Origin: an uncultured Flavobacteriaceae bacterium
GTDB lineage: Bacteria; Bacteroidota; Bacteroidia; Flavobacteriales; Flavobacteriaceae
DNA length: 64,000 bases
NCBI GenBank assembly: GCA_947494325.1
Contig: CANLUS010000001.1
Span: 744,001-808,000, forward strand
Direction of reading: 5' to 3'
Made by a program: the position numbers and the translations under genes. Positions within the stretch are counted from its first letter, which is position 1, and each line of letters opens with the position of its first letter. The notes under the pieces were generated by a model, which made no database searches, was not told the DNA's origin, and worked only from the letters and a program-made list of their open reading frames with translations. This document shows, one piece after another, positions 36,513 to 46,546 of the stretch.

Positions 36513-38309
36513 CTAATCATTCAATTTCAATACCGCCATAAATGCTTCTTGCGGAATTTCAACATTTCCTACTTGACGCATACGCTTTTTACCTTTCTTT
36601 TGCTTCTCAAGTAATTTACGTTTACGAGAAATATCACCACCATAACATTTTGCCGTCACATCTTTACGTAGGGCCTTGGTTGTTTCTCTAGAAATAATCT
36701 TGGCACCTATGGCCGCTTGAATAGGAATATCAAACTGCTGACGTGGGATCAATTGCTTCAATTTTTCACACATTTTTTTACCAATAGTATGAGCATTATC
36801 TGCATGAATTAAGGCAGAGAGGGCATCTACTGGCTGTGCGTTCAATAAAATATCGACACGTACCAATTTAGAGGTGCGCATACCAATTGGCGCATAATCA
36901 AAAGAAGCATACCCTTTAGAAACCGTTTTTAAACGATCATAAAAATCAAATACAATTTCGGCCAATGGCATATCAAAAGTTAATTCAACACGTTCAGTAG
37001 TCAAATAAGTCTGATTGGTAATGACGCCACGTTTTTCAATACATAATGACATCACTTGTCCTACAAAATCTGATTTTGTAATAATTGATGCTTTGATATA
37101 GGGTTCTTCTACACGATCTAATTTTGAAGGATCAGGTAAATCAGTTGGGTTATTTACAATAACTATTTCATCAGGAGATTTTTTAGTGAAGGCGTGATAT
37201 GAAACGTTCGGTACGGTGGTTATCACGGTCATATTGAACTCTCGTTCAAGGCGTTCCTGAATTATTTCCATATGAAGCATTCCTAAGAATCCACAACGAA
37301 AACCAAACCCTAAAGCCGCTGAGCTTTCAGGTTGAAAGACCAAGGACGCATCATTCAGTTGCAATTTTTCCATGGAGTAGCGTAGTTCTTCATAGTCTTC
37401 GGTATCAACAGGATAAATTCCTGCAAAAACCATCGGTTTGACATCTTCAAAGCCATCAATTGCCGCATGTGTTGGATTTGCAGCATCGGTAATTGTATCA
37501 CCTGCTTTTACTTCACTAGCTGTCTTAATGCCCGTAATTAAATAGCCTACGTCACCAGTTTTGACCGCTTGCTTTGCAACTTGATTTAGTTTCAAAGTAC
37601 CAATTTCATCGGCAAAATATTCGTTATCTGTTGCCATGAATTTGATACGCTGTCCTTTTTTAATATCGCCGTTCATTACTCTAAAATAGGTTTCTACACC
37701 ACGGTATGAATTATAGACAGAGTCAAAAATTAGGGCTTGTAATGGAGCGTTTGGATCACCTTTCGGCGCAGGCACACGATCAATTATTGCTTCTAATATT
37801 TTATCTACTCCTAGACCCGTTTTTCCACTTGCGGGAATCACTTCTGAGGCATCACATCCTAATAAATCAACAATATCGTCAGTCACTTCTTCGGGATTGG
37901 CACTTGGTAAATCCACCTTATTTAGTACAGGGATAATCTCTAAGTCATTTTCTAAGGCCAGATATAAATTCGAAATTGTCTGTGCTTGAATACTTTGTGC
38001 AGCATCTACAATCAATAATGCTCCTTCACAAGCTGCAATAGAACGTGAAACTTCATACGAAAAATCAACGTGACCTGGAGTGTCGATGAGGTTTAGCGTA
38101 TATTTTTCACCATTCAATTCATAGTCCATTTGGATGGCATGACTTTTAATGGTAATTCCGCGTTCGCGTTCTAGATCCATATTATCCAATAACTGATCCT
38201 GTTTCTCGCGATCAGAGATTGTGTTCGTATATTCAAGTAATCTATCTGCCAAGGTACTCTTACCATGGTCAATATGTGCAATAATGCAGAAGTTTCTAAT
38301 ATTCTTCAT
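36513..38309 (-). CDS. lepA: Elongation factor 4 (ribosomal back-translocase)
   Basis: A 598-residue translational GTPase of standard length. G1 is AHIDHGKST (11-19), G2 lies around [10 protein letters not shown]3 is DTPGH, and G4 is NKVD. EF-G-like domains II, III and V follow, then the LepA-specific C-terminal domain ending in basic [19 protein letters not shown]. It remobilises stalled ribosomes under stress. The gene stands alone with its own promoter at 38340-38367. Confidence 0.97.
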   Translation of the reverse strand: MKNIRNFCIIAHIDHGKSTLADRLLEYTNTISDREKQDQLLDNMDLERERGITIKSHAIQMDYELNGEKYTLNLIDTPGHVDFSYEVSRSIAACEGALLIVDAAQSIQAQTISNLYLALENDLEIIPVLNKVDLPSANPEEVTDDIVDLLGCDASEVIPASGKTGLGVDKILEAIIDRVPAPKGDPNAPLQALIFDSVYNSYRGVETYFRVMNGDIKKGQRIKFMATDNEYFADEIGTLKLNQVAKQAVKTGDVGYLITGIKTASEVKAGDTITDAANPTHAAIDGFEDVKPMVFAGIYPVDTEDYEELRYSMEKLQLNDASLVFQPESSAALGFGFRCGFLGMLHMEIIQERLEREFNMTVITTVPNVSYHAFTKKSPDEIVIVNNPTDLPDPSKLDRVEEPYIKASIITKSDFVGQVMSLCIEKRGVITNQTYLTTERVELTFDMPLAEIVFDFYDRLKTVSKGYASFDYAPIGMRTSKLVRVDILLNAQPVDALSALIHADNAHTIGKKMCEKLKQLIPRQQFDIPIQAAIGAKIISRETTKALRKDVTAKCYGGDISRKRKLLEKQKKGKKRMRQVGNVEIPQEAFMAVLKLND

Positions 38310-38339
38310 TCGTCGTTTACCTATCGGCTTTTAAGGCTA

Positions 38340-38367
38340 CAAAGATACTTAAATATTTGGTGTACAA
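38340..38367 (-). promoter_or_regulatory. Promoter of lepA
   Basis: On the - strand TATCTTTG (38340-38347) matches the Bacteroidota -7 consensus TAnnTTTG exactly, and TTTTG with its TTG at 38365-38367 lies 17 bases upstream as the -33 element. The ATG of lepA is 31 bases downstream. Confidence 0.7.
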
Positions 38368-38394
38368 AACAAAAGCTTAACGGGTTAAAATGTG

Positions 38395-38402
38395 TATTTT
38401 TG
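38395..38402 (+). promoter_or_regulatory. -7 promoter element for the micro-ORF/epimerase pair
   Basis: TATTTTTG matches TAnnTTTG exactly, 26 bases before the ATG of the small ORF at 38428. No clear -33 TTG is seen at the usual distance. It is divergent from and close to the lepA promoter. Confidence 0.45.
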
Positions 38403-38427
38403 AGTATCATTTTTTTAAGTACTAAGA

Positions 38428-38556
38428 ATGAAATTTAGAGAATCAAGAGAACGAAAAAAACCGAATAACAAACGTTCAATTTTGTTAATCGTTGTGTTGC
38501 TTATTGTTATCTATTGTTGGTTACATATGGATGAAATCATGGAAAAATTATTTTGA
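38428..38556 (+). CDS. Micro-protein with one membrane helix, coupled to the epimerase gene
   Basis: A 42-codon ORF reading MKFRESRERKKPNNKR, then a hydrophobic stretch SILLIVVLLIVIYCWL (17-32) and the short tail HMDEIMEKLF. The N-terminus is strongly basic, so by the positive-inside rule it stays in the cytoplasm. Its TGA overlaps the ATG of the next gene (TGATG), a classic coupling arrangement, and a -7 promoter element lies just upstream. It was too short for standard ORF calling. The function is unknown; helper or membrane tether for the epimerase is only a guess. Confidence 0.65.
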   Translation: MKFRESRERKKPNNKRSILLIVVLLIVIYCWLHMDEIMEKLF

Positions 38557-39461
38557 TGAAGATATTAATTACTGGAGCTACCGGGCTTGTTGGAAGTGAA
38601 ATTGTAAGGTTGTCTTTAGCAAAAAACTATGTTGTCCATTATTTAACAACGCGAAAAGATAAAATTGTAAGTCAAGAAAATTACAAAGGTTTTTATTGGA
38701 ACCCGAAAGAACAAGAAATTGATAATTCTTGTATTGATGGAGTCGATGCTATTATTAATTTAGCAGGAGCTTCAATTTCGAAAAAATGGACGAAATCTCA
38801 CAAAAAGGCCGTTTTAGACAGTAGAATTAATACTGTTCAATTACTACATCGATTATTATCGGAAAATTCACATCAGGTGAAGCAACTAGTTGCGGCTTCT
38901 GCTTTGGGAATTTATCCTTCTTCATTAACGAAAAGGTATGATGAATCGGAGGAGGAAATAAGTACTTCATTTTTAGGAGAGGTTGTCGGAGCTTGGGAAA
39001 AAGAAGTCGATACAATTAGTTCTTTAGGATTGAAAGTTACCAAGATTAGAATCGGAATTGTATTGTCGAAAAATGGAGGTGCTTTGGTCGAAATGAAGAA
39101 ACCTGTAAAGGTAGGAGCTGGAGCAGCGTTAGGTTCTGGAAAACAGTGGCAATCATGGATTCATGTCTATGACTTAGCAAATATGTTTTTATATTGCTTT
39201 GAACAGCAACTAACAGGCATTTATAATGGAGTCGCCTCACATCCAATTTCAAATAAAGAGTTGACTCGTGAGATTGCAAAGCAATTAGATAAACCTTTTA
39301 TAGTTCCTAATGTACCTGCGTTTATGATGAAATTAATGCTCGGTGAAATGTCTACAATTGTCCTTGAGAGTCAGTATCTCAAAAATGATAAGATTAAAAA
39401 TAATGGATATGAGTTTCAATTTGATACCATAGAAAGCGCCCTAAACGAGTGCTTGAATTGA
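38556..39461 (+). CDS. TIGR01777-family NAD(P)-dependent epimerase (extended SDR)
   Basis: A 301-residue cytoplasmic Rossmann protein. The N-terminus KILITGATGLVGSEIV (2-17) carries the TGxxGxxG cofactor motif. NLAGASISKKWT at about 72-83 and the SASALGIYP-like segment (AASALGIYPSS) are hallmarks of the TIGR01777 (YfcH/SulA-like) group. The C-terminus holds the DUF1731-like region (FIVPNVPAFMMKLMLGEMS). The ATG at 38556 is chosen over a TTG one codon upstream because it forms the TGATG overlap with the preceding micro-ORF. The substrate of this family is not known. Confidence 0.9.
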   Translation: MKILITGATGLVGSEIVRLSLAKNYVVHYLTTRKDKIVSQENYKGFYWNPKEQEIDNSCIDGVDAIINLAGASISKKWTKSHKKAVLDSRINTVQLLHRLLSENSHQVKQLVAASALGIYPSSLTKRYDESEEEISTSFLGEVVGAWEKEVDTISSLGLKVTKIRIGIVLSKNGGALVEMKKPVKVGAGAALGSGKQWQSWIHVYDLANMFLYCFEQQLTGIYNGVASHPISNKELTREIAKQLDKPFIVPNVPAFMMKLMLGEMSTIVLESQYLKNDKIKNNGYEFQFDTIESALNECLN

Positions 39462-39483
39462 AATAAAAACGATAGAATATGTC

Positions 39484-39906
39484 TTATTTCGCAAACAATT
39501 GATCTATATTTTTAAAGGCTTTAAATTCCAACGCATTTCCAGAAGGATCTTTAAAAAACAATGTCGCTTGTTCACCAACTTCTCCCTCAAATCGGATATA
39601 TGGCTCAATTACAAATTTGATTTTATGTTGTTTGAGTCTTTCGGCAAAATCCAGCCATTGTTGCCAAGCTAGCACAACACCAAAATGGGGAACAGGAACG
39701 TCTTTACCATCAACAGGGTTCGAAATTGCTTCTTCTTTTTGGGTTTCTTTATAATGAATTACCAATTGATGTCCGAAAAAATTAAAATCTACCCAATGAT
39801 CAGCACTTCGACCTTCAGAACATCCCAAGATATCTCTATAAAAAGTACGATTTTGCTCCAAATTATGTACTGGAATGGCAAGATGAAAGGGTTGTAATTT
39901 TTCCAT
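39484..39906 (-). CDS. VOC-family (glyoxalase/dioxygenase-like) protein
   Basis: A 140-residue cytoplasmic protein with the paired beta-alpha-beta-beta-beta modules of the VOC fold. It opens [20 protein letters not shown], with a possible metal-binding His near the start, and ends [15 protein letters not shown] with the usual Glu. VOC proteins include glyoxalases, dioxygenases and resistance proteins; the reaction here cannot be named. It is last in a probable five-gene unit, two bases after the DUF1697 gene. Confidence 0.85.
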   Translation of the reverse strand: MEKLQPFHLAIPVHNLEQNRTFYRDILGCSEGRSADHWVDFNFFGHQLVIHYKETQKEEAISNPVDGKDVPVPHFGVVLAWQQWLDFAERLKQHKIKFVIEPYIRFEGEVGEQATLFFKDPSGNALEFKAFKNIDQLFAK

Positions 39907-39908
39907 AA

Positions 39909-40448
39909 TTATTGTGATAATTCTATAAGTTTATAAGTGGTTTTCCAATTGCGTGTAGTCGCTTGAACCTTCAATTTATTTTCGAAAAAGTTGTTACTCA
40001 TTTTAGCTTTTCCGGCACCATTTGCAGCATAAAAATAAACAATTTTTTCATCCAAAAAATAGGCTTCAGGGCTATAATCATAAGTTTTTAAATGTGCAAT
40101 ATGTTCTGCTAAAGGTTTTTCTTTTAGAAAAACAACGTAAAATAACTTTGGGTCTTTAGAGCTATCTTTTGCAAAAGGATTCATCTCATATGCGACCAGT
40201 ATTTCTTGAGGAGTTTTGATCAATGTCGGAACGTCAAAACCAAAGTCTTTTAGGATTGCTTCATGAATCTTGTGTTCTAGATCAATCACAGAATTATTGT
40301 CAGATTTGAATACGATATTACCACTTTGGATATAGGTCACAACGTCCTTTAGATGTCTTTTTTCTAAAGACACCTTGAGTTCGGCCATTTTGATTTTTTT
40401 TTGACCGCTGACATTGATCCCTCGCAATAAACAAATGTATGTTTGCAT
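39909..40448 (-). CDS. DUF1697 protein
   Basis: A 179-residue cytoplasmic protein with the opening typical of DUF1697 ([20 protein letters not shown]) and the [12 protein letters not shown] segment at about 39-50. The family has a ferredoxin-like fold and no proven activity. Its start overlaps the stop of the S9 peptidase gene by one base (TAATG), so the two are probably coupled. Confidence 0.88.
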   Translation of the reverse strand: MQTYICLLRGINVSGQKKIKMAELKVSLEKRHLKDVVTYIQSGNIVFKSDNNSVIDLEHKIHEAILKDFGFDVPTLIKTPQEILVAYEMNPFAKDSSKDPKLFYVVFLKEKPLAEHIAHLKTYDYSPEAYFLDEKIVYFYAANGAGKAKMSNNFFENKLKVQATTRNWKTTYKLIELSQ

Positions 40449-42472
40449 TAGTTATTTCTATACTTATCAAACCAAGCCAAAATATGATCGATTTTGGTAA
40501 TCAGTTGGCTCGGACGGTTAGATATATTATGATATGACCCTGGTATTTCTACCAATGCAGTTTCAATTTTTCTGATTTTCAAGGCACCATATAATTGCTT
40601 CGCTTCCGAGAGTGGAGTTCGCATATCTGCAGTTCCCACCATTACCAAGGTTGGAGTTTCAATATTCCCGACTAAAGACAACGGGGAGAATTTCCAATAA
40701 TTTTCGAAATTTTCCCAAGGCTGCCCGGGATATCTATAGTCGGCATAATAGAAATAATTATCAGCGACTAATGTTTTACTAATCCAGTTCATCACCGGTT
40801 TAACCACTGCCGCTGCTTTGAAACGATTATTTTTTCCTATCATCCAAGCGGTCATAATACCTCCGGCACTCCCTCCGGTAACATACAATTCTTGAGAATC
40901 GATATAGCCTTTTGCAATGACCGCATCTACACCGTCCATAACATCATCATAGTCATTACCTGGGTAATTATTAAAGAGTAAATTTCCAAATTTTTCACCG
41001 TAACTAGTACTCCCTCTGGGATTTGGATAAAACACTACATATCCGGCGGAAGCCAGCAATTGTATTTCTGGCGAAAAGCGATCTCCATAATTTGAAATTG
41101 GACCTCCATGGTTTTCAACCAACAAAGGATATTTCTTCGAAGCGTCAAAATTCGGAGGTGTTACGATCCATCCTTGAATTTTATTGCCATCAATAGTCGA
41201 TGTATACCAAATTTCTTCTACGTTGCAGAGATTTCTATAATCGAGTAAATCGTTATTCAATTTAGAAACGACCTTTGCCGATTTATTTCCTTTTTGAATA
41301 ATAGCGATTTCTGAGGGATGATATGGTGTTGTATGTGTGTAGGAAATTTTATCAGTATTTGAAATAGAATACGACCCTCCACCATAGGGCCTACCAATGG
41401 CGGTACCACCTACGTTATGTGCTACTACCGTAGTTTTTCCGGAAAGCGTTGTGTATCCAATTTTTGTATTTCCATGATGATCATATTGAAAATACAGACC
41501 TTTACCATCCACACTCCATTTTAAATTTGATTTTCCTCTATCTAACTTGGTATTGATTTCTTTTTTATTGCTACCGTCTATATTCATCAGGTAAATTTTA
41601 TTTACCTGATACGTTTGCACTTTATCATCATATCCTAAATAGGCAATTTGCTTCCCATTTGGAGATATCGCAATACTATTATCTGGTCCTTTTCTATCTG
41701 TAAGAGCGGTCGTATTCCCGTTTGAGATATCCAATTTATAAATTTCAGAATTTCGTGTCTCATATTCCCAATTTTTATTCAAATTACCACTAAAGTAAAT
41801 TGATTTACCATCTTTCGACCAGCTTGGTGAATTGTAATTTAAGTCACCTTTTGTTATTTGTCGTGCTGTGCCACCTTCTGCAGAAATAATGAAAATATGT
41901 CTAAATCCAGGTGTGATATACCCAGAGCCATCAGACTCATATTTTAACCGAGTAGTCACTCTTGGATGTTTGGCCCATTTAGCTCCTTTCGGCTTTTTTG
42001 GAGATTTTACCATGGTGACTGGTGATGACGAAACCTTCATGGTGAAAGCAATAGATCTTCCATCAGGAGACCAATTTAAGGAACTTGGAGACTTATCTAA
42101 TTGGGTCAAGCGTGCGATTTTAGCAGTGTTTAACCAATATACAAAGATCTCAGAACCTTTATCAGTACTGCTTGTATAGGCAATTCGGGTTCCGTCTGGA
42201 GACCATTTCGGATTTGATTCATTTCGATCTATAGTTGTAAGTTTTGAATGATTAGAGCCATTAGTATTCATGATCCAAAGTCTCGACTGACGTTTATCAT
42301 TCATGATATCCATACCTCTTCGTTGATATACAACCTGAGTTCCGTTCGGAGAAATCTGCGGGTTTTGTGCCCACTCTAATTCAAACACATCCATACTGGA
42401 AAAAGTTGTTTTGTCTTGACTGTAAACAACAAAAGAAATTAGAAATAGATAAAGTAAAAGAGAGTGTTTCAT
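40448..42472 (-). CDS. Secreted S9-family (prolyl oligopeptidase-like) peptidase
   Basis: The predicted product has 674 residues with a signal peptide (MKHSLLLYLFLISFVVYSQ). Residues about 25-400 form a TolB/WD40-like propeller with repeated WSPDG-type blades (NPKWSPDGTRIAYTS, LNWSPDGRSIAFTM). The alpha/beta-hydrolase domain follows: Ser535 in GGSAGG, Asp616 in GTADMRTP, His648 in GSYHNIS, a complete triad. It probably cleaves short peptides in the periplasm or outside the cell. It lies 50 bases after the PLP-decarboxylase gene on the same strand. Confidence 0.95.
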   Translation of the reverse strand: MKHSLLLYLFLISFVVYSQDKTTFSSMDVFELEWAQNPQISPNGTQVVYQRRGMDIMNDKRQSRLWIMNTNGSNHSKLTTIDRNESNPKWSPDGTRIAYTSSTDKGSEIFVYWLNTAKIARLTQLDKSPSSLNWSPDGRSIAFTMKVSSSPVTMVKSPKKPKGAKWAKHPRVTTRLKYESDGSGYITPGFRHIFIISAEGGTARQITKGDLNYNSPSWSKDGKSIYFSGNLNKNWEYETRNSEIYKLDISNGNTTALTDRKGPDNSIAISPNGKQIAYLGYDDKVQTYQVNKIYLMNIDGSNKKEINTKLDRGKSNLKWSVDGKGLYFQYDHHGNTKIGYTTLSGKTTVVAHNVGGTAIGRPYGGGSYSISNTDKISYTHTTPYHPSEIAIIQKGNKSAKVVSKLNNDLLDYRNLCNVEEIWYTSTIDGNKIQGWIVTPPNFDASKKYPLLVENHGGPISNYGDRFSPEIQLLASAGYVVFYPNPRGSTSYGEKFGNLLFNNYPGNDYDDVMDGVDAVIAKGYIDSQELYVTGGSAGGIMTAWMIGKNNRFKAAAVVKPVMNWISKTLVADNYFYYADYRYPGQPWENFENYWKFSPLSLVGNIETPTLVMVGTADMRTPLSEAKQLYGALKIRKIETALVEIPGSYHNISNRPSQLITKIDHILAWFDKYRNN

Positions 42473-42522
42473 AATTGAAGGTTTTATGAGTATAAATGTA
42501 ACAAGAAATCTATTAGTAAATA

Positions 42523-43983
42523 TTAATGGTAGTTGGAGTCTTGAATTCCATGTGCCACCTTAATTATTTCATCGATTAAGCCCATTATATGTTCTTCTCT
42601 TGTTAGATCGTTCATAACAGTAATACGTAAATATCGCACATCATTAAATTCTGTAGAAGTAATATAAAAATTACCGCGTTCAACTATAGTATTACGCAGC
42701 GCTAATTGAAACTCATTGTCTAAGCCAAACTTAGTGTATCGAAAACATAGAATATTTGACTCTGGTAAATAAGGACATTCAAAATCTGGATGGGTATTAA
42801 TTAAATCGTAAAATGATCTAGTATTTTTATAGGTATTGTTTATATAGGTTTCTAAACCCTTTTCGCCTTCTGCCGCTAAAACCCAGAATAACTTAGTACC
42901 TAAGGCTGCCTTGGTGCATTCAACAGCATAAGGTAACAAGTCGAAGCCGACCTCTTCCTTTTCATGAAAGAGATAACTTCCTTTTTGCTGAAACGCGGCT
43001 TCCATTGTGCGAAAATCTTTAAACAGTACTGCTGCGCATAGTGATGATGTTCGCATCATTTTATGGGCGTCCCAAATGATAGAATCGGCTAGCTCAATGC
43101 CTTTTAAAAGATGCTTTTCTTTGTTAGAAAGTAGTGCGCTGGCTCCATGAGCCCCATCGACATGAAACCACAAATTATGTGCTTGACAAAAAGCACCAAT
43201 TTCTTCAAGCGGATCGTGCAAACCTGTTGCCGTAGTGCAAGCATTTGCAACAACGGCCATTACTCTTTTTCCTTGGGTCATCATCTTTTGATAAGCAGGT
43301 AACAAAGCTTCATGCTTCATCACTTTTAAATTATCTACAGCAACAGGAATAATTGCTTCTTTTCCCAAACCGATGATTGAAATTGTTCTAGCTATTGAGT
43401 AATGAGCTTCTTCAGATGCTAATATCACCAAATCTTGAGGTGTACCTTTGGTCCATGATTCTGGAGCAATTTTGGCTCTGGCGGCGCATAGCGCTGTTAA
43501 ATTAGCCAACGAACCACCATGTGTTAAAACGCCTCCTCCATTGCTTTCAATCTTACTGAAATCTCCTAAATGAGATCCTTTGAACCATCCAATTTTTTCA
43601 AGCATCCAATTCACTAAAAATTTTTCAATAGTAGCAGCGGCGGGCCCCATTTCATAGATCGCCATAGGGTTGTTAATGGTGCCATGAATAAAATCGGCAA
43701 TACCACTGGCAACATGTGTTACTGCAACTTGATGACCGATATAATGTGGGTGATGTAAATGTTGTGTGTTTTTAAGGTAGGTATCCATAAAGATCTCAAC
43801 CGATTTAGCGTTTAATCCACCCTGTTTGACCCATTTTTCGAGTTGCATATCTTTAGCCAACGCCTCTGCTGGTTTTTGGACGAGTGTCTTGAGAGTACCT
43901 TTTTGACTTTCGTCCAAATAGTGACCAAGTTTGTCGGTAACAATGCCAGCTATTTCTTTAAAATCGGTAGTATTATTTCTCAT
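42523..43983 (-). CDS. PLP-dependent group II amino acid decarboxylase
   Basis: A 486-residue cytoplasmic enzyme of the aromatic-L-amino-acid/diaminobutyrate/glutamate decarboxylase family. His194 (EEAHYSI) stacks on the cofactor, Asp276 (HVDGAHG) binds the pyridine nitrogen and Lys308 (WDAHKMM) forms the Schiff base. The opening HLHHPHYIGHQVA resembles the family's HPRF/Y segment. Whether the substrate is 2,4-diaminobutyrate, an aromatic amino acid or another cannot be decided. It begins 13 bases after the YdjC-like gene. Confidence 0.92.
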   Translation of the reverse strand: MRNNTTDFKEIAGIVTDKLGHYLDESQKGTLKTLVQKPAEALAKDMQLEKWVKQGGLNAKSVEIFMDTYLKNTQHLHHPHYIGHQVAVTHVASGIADFIHGTINNPMAIYEMGPAAATIEKFLVNWMLEKIGWFKGSHLGDFSKIESNGGGVLTHGGSLANLTALCAARAKIAPESWTKGTPQDLVILASEEAHYSIARTISIIGLGKEAIIPVAVDNLKVMKHEALLPAYQKMMTQGKRVMAVVANACTTATGLHDPLEEIGAFCQAHNLWFHVDGAHGASALLSNKEKHLLKGIELADSIIWDAHKMMRTSSLCAAVLFKDFRTMEAAFQQKGSYLFHEKEEVGFDLLPYAVECTKAALGTKLFWVLAAEGEKGLETYINNTYKNTRSFYDLINTHPDFECPYLPESNILCFRYTKFGLDNEFQLALRNTIVERGNFYITSTEFNDVRYLRITVMNDLTREEHIMGLIDEIIKVAHGIQDSNYH

Positions 43984-43996
43984 ATGGCCATTCTAC

Positions 43997-44935
43997 TTAT
44001 TTTGGGTAAATTACTTTTTGAATTTCTCTCCAGGTTACCAATTTAATTTTATGTTTTCTTAGAAGTTTTTTACAGCGTTCACTTGTAAAGAAATCATAAT
44101 CATCTTGACGCCATTTCGCGCCCCAATGGGGATGATTAATCGTAAGTGCTTGCATTTCGGCATTATTAAAGGCAGTATGAATTAGGATTGTTTGAACTCC
44201 CGGACTTAGGGTGGTTAGCATTTTTTCATAATAATTAGCCATTCCTGATTCAAAATCGGAAGGATTTGCGGTCATGATATTTTCTAAGAGCAACTCTTTA
44301 TTTGTAATTAAAGCTTTGGTTTCTTTACTGGCTGTTTTGTAAGTTGCTTTATCAATCAATACAGGAATTTTATATTCTGAACCTAGTTTTAAGTATAAGT
44401 TCAAAAGTTTCTCGTCGTAAAACAAACAACCCATATGACTATCTAAATGGGTTGGTTTAATTCCCATTTTAATGGCTTGTTCTATTTGAGCACGTAATTC
44501 TATTTCAACTTCTTCGATCTTTGCATTTTTCTGAAAATCAGCACAACCATCATAGAAGAAGCCATTGGTATTGATTAAACTTTTCACATGATTTTTTGAA
44601 GCTACAGGACTCCATTTCATAGTTTCCCATTCGCTTGTTAATGTTAGATGTAATCCAAAATCAGCAGTTGGATTTTTCTTAAGATATGTGGCGATTTCTG
44701 TTACCCAAGGACAAGGCATCATGATACTGGCTGAGTTTACAACTCCATTTTTCATAGCGCGTATACTTCCTCGATTTTCTGAATGAGATACACCCACATC
44801 GTCGGCATGAATTATTAAAAGTTTGGCATCAGATGAATAGCCTAATTTCTCCGCCAAGGATTTTTGTCCTAAAATAATTGAACTTGAAAGTATCATGCTG
44901 AAGAGGATAAAAAAATGAATTATTGAGTACTTCAT
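43997..44935 (-). CDS. Secreted YdjC-like carbohydrate deacetylase (ChbG/HpnK family)
   Basis: The predicted product has 312 residues, with a signal peptide (about 1-23). Metal-site residues are visible in LIIHADDVGVSHSENRG (Asp-Asp pair) and THLDSHMG (His). DFGLHLTLTSEW is also family-typical. The family removes acetyl groups from amino-sugar glycans. It is the first gene of the five-gene unit and diverges from the DUF1080 cassette across 161 bases, so both units may share a control region. Export to the periplasm fits a glycan substrate. Confidence 0.88.
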   Translation of the reverse strand: MKYSIIHFFILFSMILSSSIILGQKSLAEKLGYSSDAKLLIIHADDVGVSHSENRGSIRAMKNGVVNSASIMMPCPWVTEIATYLKKNPTADFGLHLTLTSEWETMKWSPVASKNHVKSLINTNGFFYDGCADFQKNAKIEEVEIELRAQIEQAIKMGIKPTHLDSHMGCLFYDEKLLNLYLKLGSEYKIPVLIDKATYKTASKETKALITNKELLLENIMTANPSDFESGMANYYEKMLTTLSPGVQTILIHTAFNNAEMQALTINHPHWGAKWRQDDYDFFTSERCKKLLRKHKIKLVTWREIQKVIYPK

Positions 44936-45096
44936 ATTAAAATGAATTTGGATGTCTGCAATTTACTAAATTTCAATATCGAAAGTTTGTTAATAATGTT
45001 GGAATATCCGTTCAGACCAATTTTGACGTTATTTGTAGAAATAATTTATCTATTAAAATTAAAGTTATGTATTTTTAACTACTAAATCTATTGACA

Positions 45097-45720
45097 ATGA
45101 ATAAAATACTAAACTTTTCAGATCGAAAAACGATCTTATTTTTAATTACACTAATTTTTGTAGTAACAGGATGTTCTTCTGGAAGCACTGCTCTTTTTAA
45201 TGGAGAGAATCTCGATGGTTGGAAAAATTACGGTACTGAGAAATGGTACGTTGAAAATAATGAACTGATTTGCGAAAGTGGCCCCGATGCCCAATATGGA
45301 TATTTAGGAACCGAGAAAAATTATAAGGACTTTGTTTTAGAGCTAGAATTTAAACAAGAAGCTAATGGGAATAGCGGTGTGTTTTTTAGATCAACAATTG
45401 AAGGAACAAAAATTACAGGATGGCAAGCAGAAGTTGCTCCTCCTGGGAAAGATACTGGAGGAATCTATGAGTCGTATGGACGCGGTTGGCTCATAAAACC
45501 AGCTCCAGATAAAGATAAGGCCTTACGAATGGGTGAATGGAATAAAATGAAGATTAAAGTTGTAGGTTCAACGGTAACTACATGGTTAAACGGTACTGAA
45601 ATGATCACACTAACCGATGATAAAATTGGAGCCGGAGAAGGAGGAATTGCTTTACAGATTCACGATGGAGGTGGCATTAAAGTACGATGGCGAAATATCA
45701 ATATCACAGAAATAAAGTAA
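45097..45720 (+). CDS. DUF1080 (3-keto-disaccharide hydrolase-like) lipoprotein 1
   Basis: A 207-residue protein. The ATG at 45097 is preferred over the TTG six bases upstream. A lipoprotein signal ends VVTGCSSGS, with the lipidated Cys. The concanavalin-like domain starts LFNGENLDGWKNYG and contains NGNSGVFFRS and GEWNKMKIKVVG, hallmarks of PF06439. Members hydrolyse or rearrange 3-keto glycosides. An imperfect -7 element (TATTTTTA at 45070-45077) lies upstream. It is followed after 24 bases by a second DUF1080 gene. Confidence 0.9.
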   Translation: MNKILNFSDRKTILFLITLIFVVTGCSSGSTALFNGENLDGWKNYGTEKWYVENNELICESGPDAQYGYLGTEKNYKDFVLELEFKQEANGNSGVFFRSTIEGTKITGWQAEVAPPGKDTGGIYESYGRGWLIKPAPDKDKALRMGEWNKMKIKVVGSTVTTWLNGTEMITLTDDKIGAGEGGIALQIHDGGGIKVRWRNINITEIK

Positions 45721-45744
45721 GCGTTGAATTTTAAAGATAATCAT

Positions 45745-46536
45745 ATGAAATATCGTTTTAGTACCCTGTTCATTTTTTCAATATTGTTGATATCATGCAA
45801 GCAGAATGTGAAAGATAATTCTCCTTTGAAAGAAGAGACTCCTGCCGAAGAAAAGAGTGAATGGATTTCCCTTTTTGACGGTAAAAGCACAGATGGTTGG
45901 AGAGCCTATAATGGTAAAGAATTACCTCCTGGGTGGATTGCGAAAGATGGAGAATTGACCTTTGATACAGAGCTTGGATTAGAGCAAGATTATAAAGGAG
46001 GCAAAGATATTATCTACGGGGCAGAAGAATTTGATAACTTCGAATTGTATATAGAATGGAAGCTCCCTGCTGGAGGAAATAGTGGTATTTTTTATCACTT
46101 GAAAGAAGGGTATAATAGTCCACCTGAAGTATCTCCCGAGTACCAGTTAATTGATGATTTGGGATATGCGAAGATTCATGATTTGACTGAATACAATTTG
46201 AGTTTAGGATATACCGATAAACCAAATGAGTTAAAACCATTACAACAAACGGCTTCTGACTATGCCATGCATGCTGCCGATTCGTCTAAAACGTTAAATC
46301 CAATAGGGGAGTGGAATACTACGCGAATTATTTTTACCCCAGAGAAGGTAGAGCATTGGTTAAATGGTAAAATGGTCGTTTCTTTTGTTCCTTGGACCGA
46401 AGAATGGTATGAGAAGAAAAATTCTGATAAATGGAAAAATAGTAAGGACTATGGAAAATTTAAGACAGGGTTCATAGGATTACAAGATCACGCCAGTCCT
46501 ATTTGGTTTCGAAATATTAAAATTAAAAAACTGTAA
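45745..46536 (+). CDS. DUF1080 (3-keto-disaccharide hydrolase-like) lipoprotein 2
   Basis: A 263-residue protein starting at the ATG at 45745; a TTG at 45724 would put seven residues before the signal peptide. The lipobox is LLISCKQ. The domain opens LFDGKSTDGWRAYNG and contains GGNSGIFYHLKEG and GEWNTTRIIF, as in PF06439, with a longer middle loop than copy 1. The two copies are clearly different, so they may catalyse different steps or accept different sugars. It is followed after 10 bases by the oxidoreductase gene. Confidence 0.9.
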   Translation: MKYRFSTLFIFSILLISCKQNVKDNSPLKEETPAEEKSEWISLFDGKSTDGWRAYNGKELPPGWIAKDGELTFDTELGLEQDYKGGKDIIYGAEEFDNFELYIEWKLPAGGNSGIFYHLKEGYNSPPEVSPEYQLIDDLGYAKIHDLTEYNLSLGYTDKPNELKPLQQTASDYAMHAADSSKTLNPIGEWNTTRIIFTPEKVEHWLNGKMVVSFVPWTEEWYEKKNSDKWKNSKDYGKFKTGFIGLQDHASPIWFRNIKIKKL

Positions 46537-46546
46537 ACATTGTATT

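Noticed and set aside
42495-42500. TGTAAC on the + strand as a third ECF promoter
   Set aside because: It points away from the neighbouring genes and has no matching -10 element.
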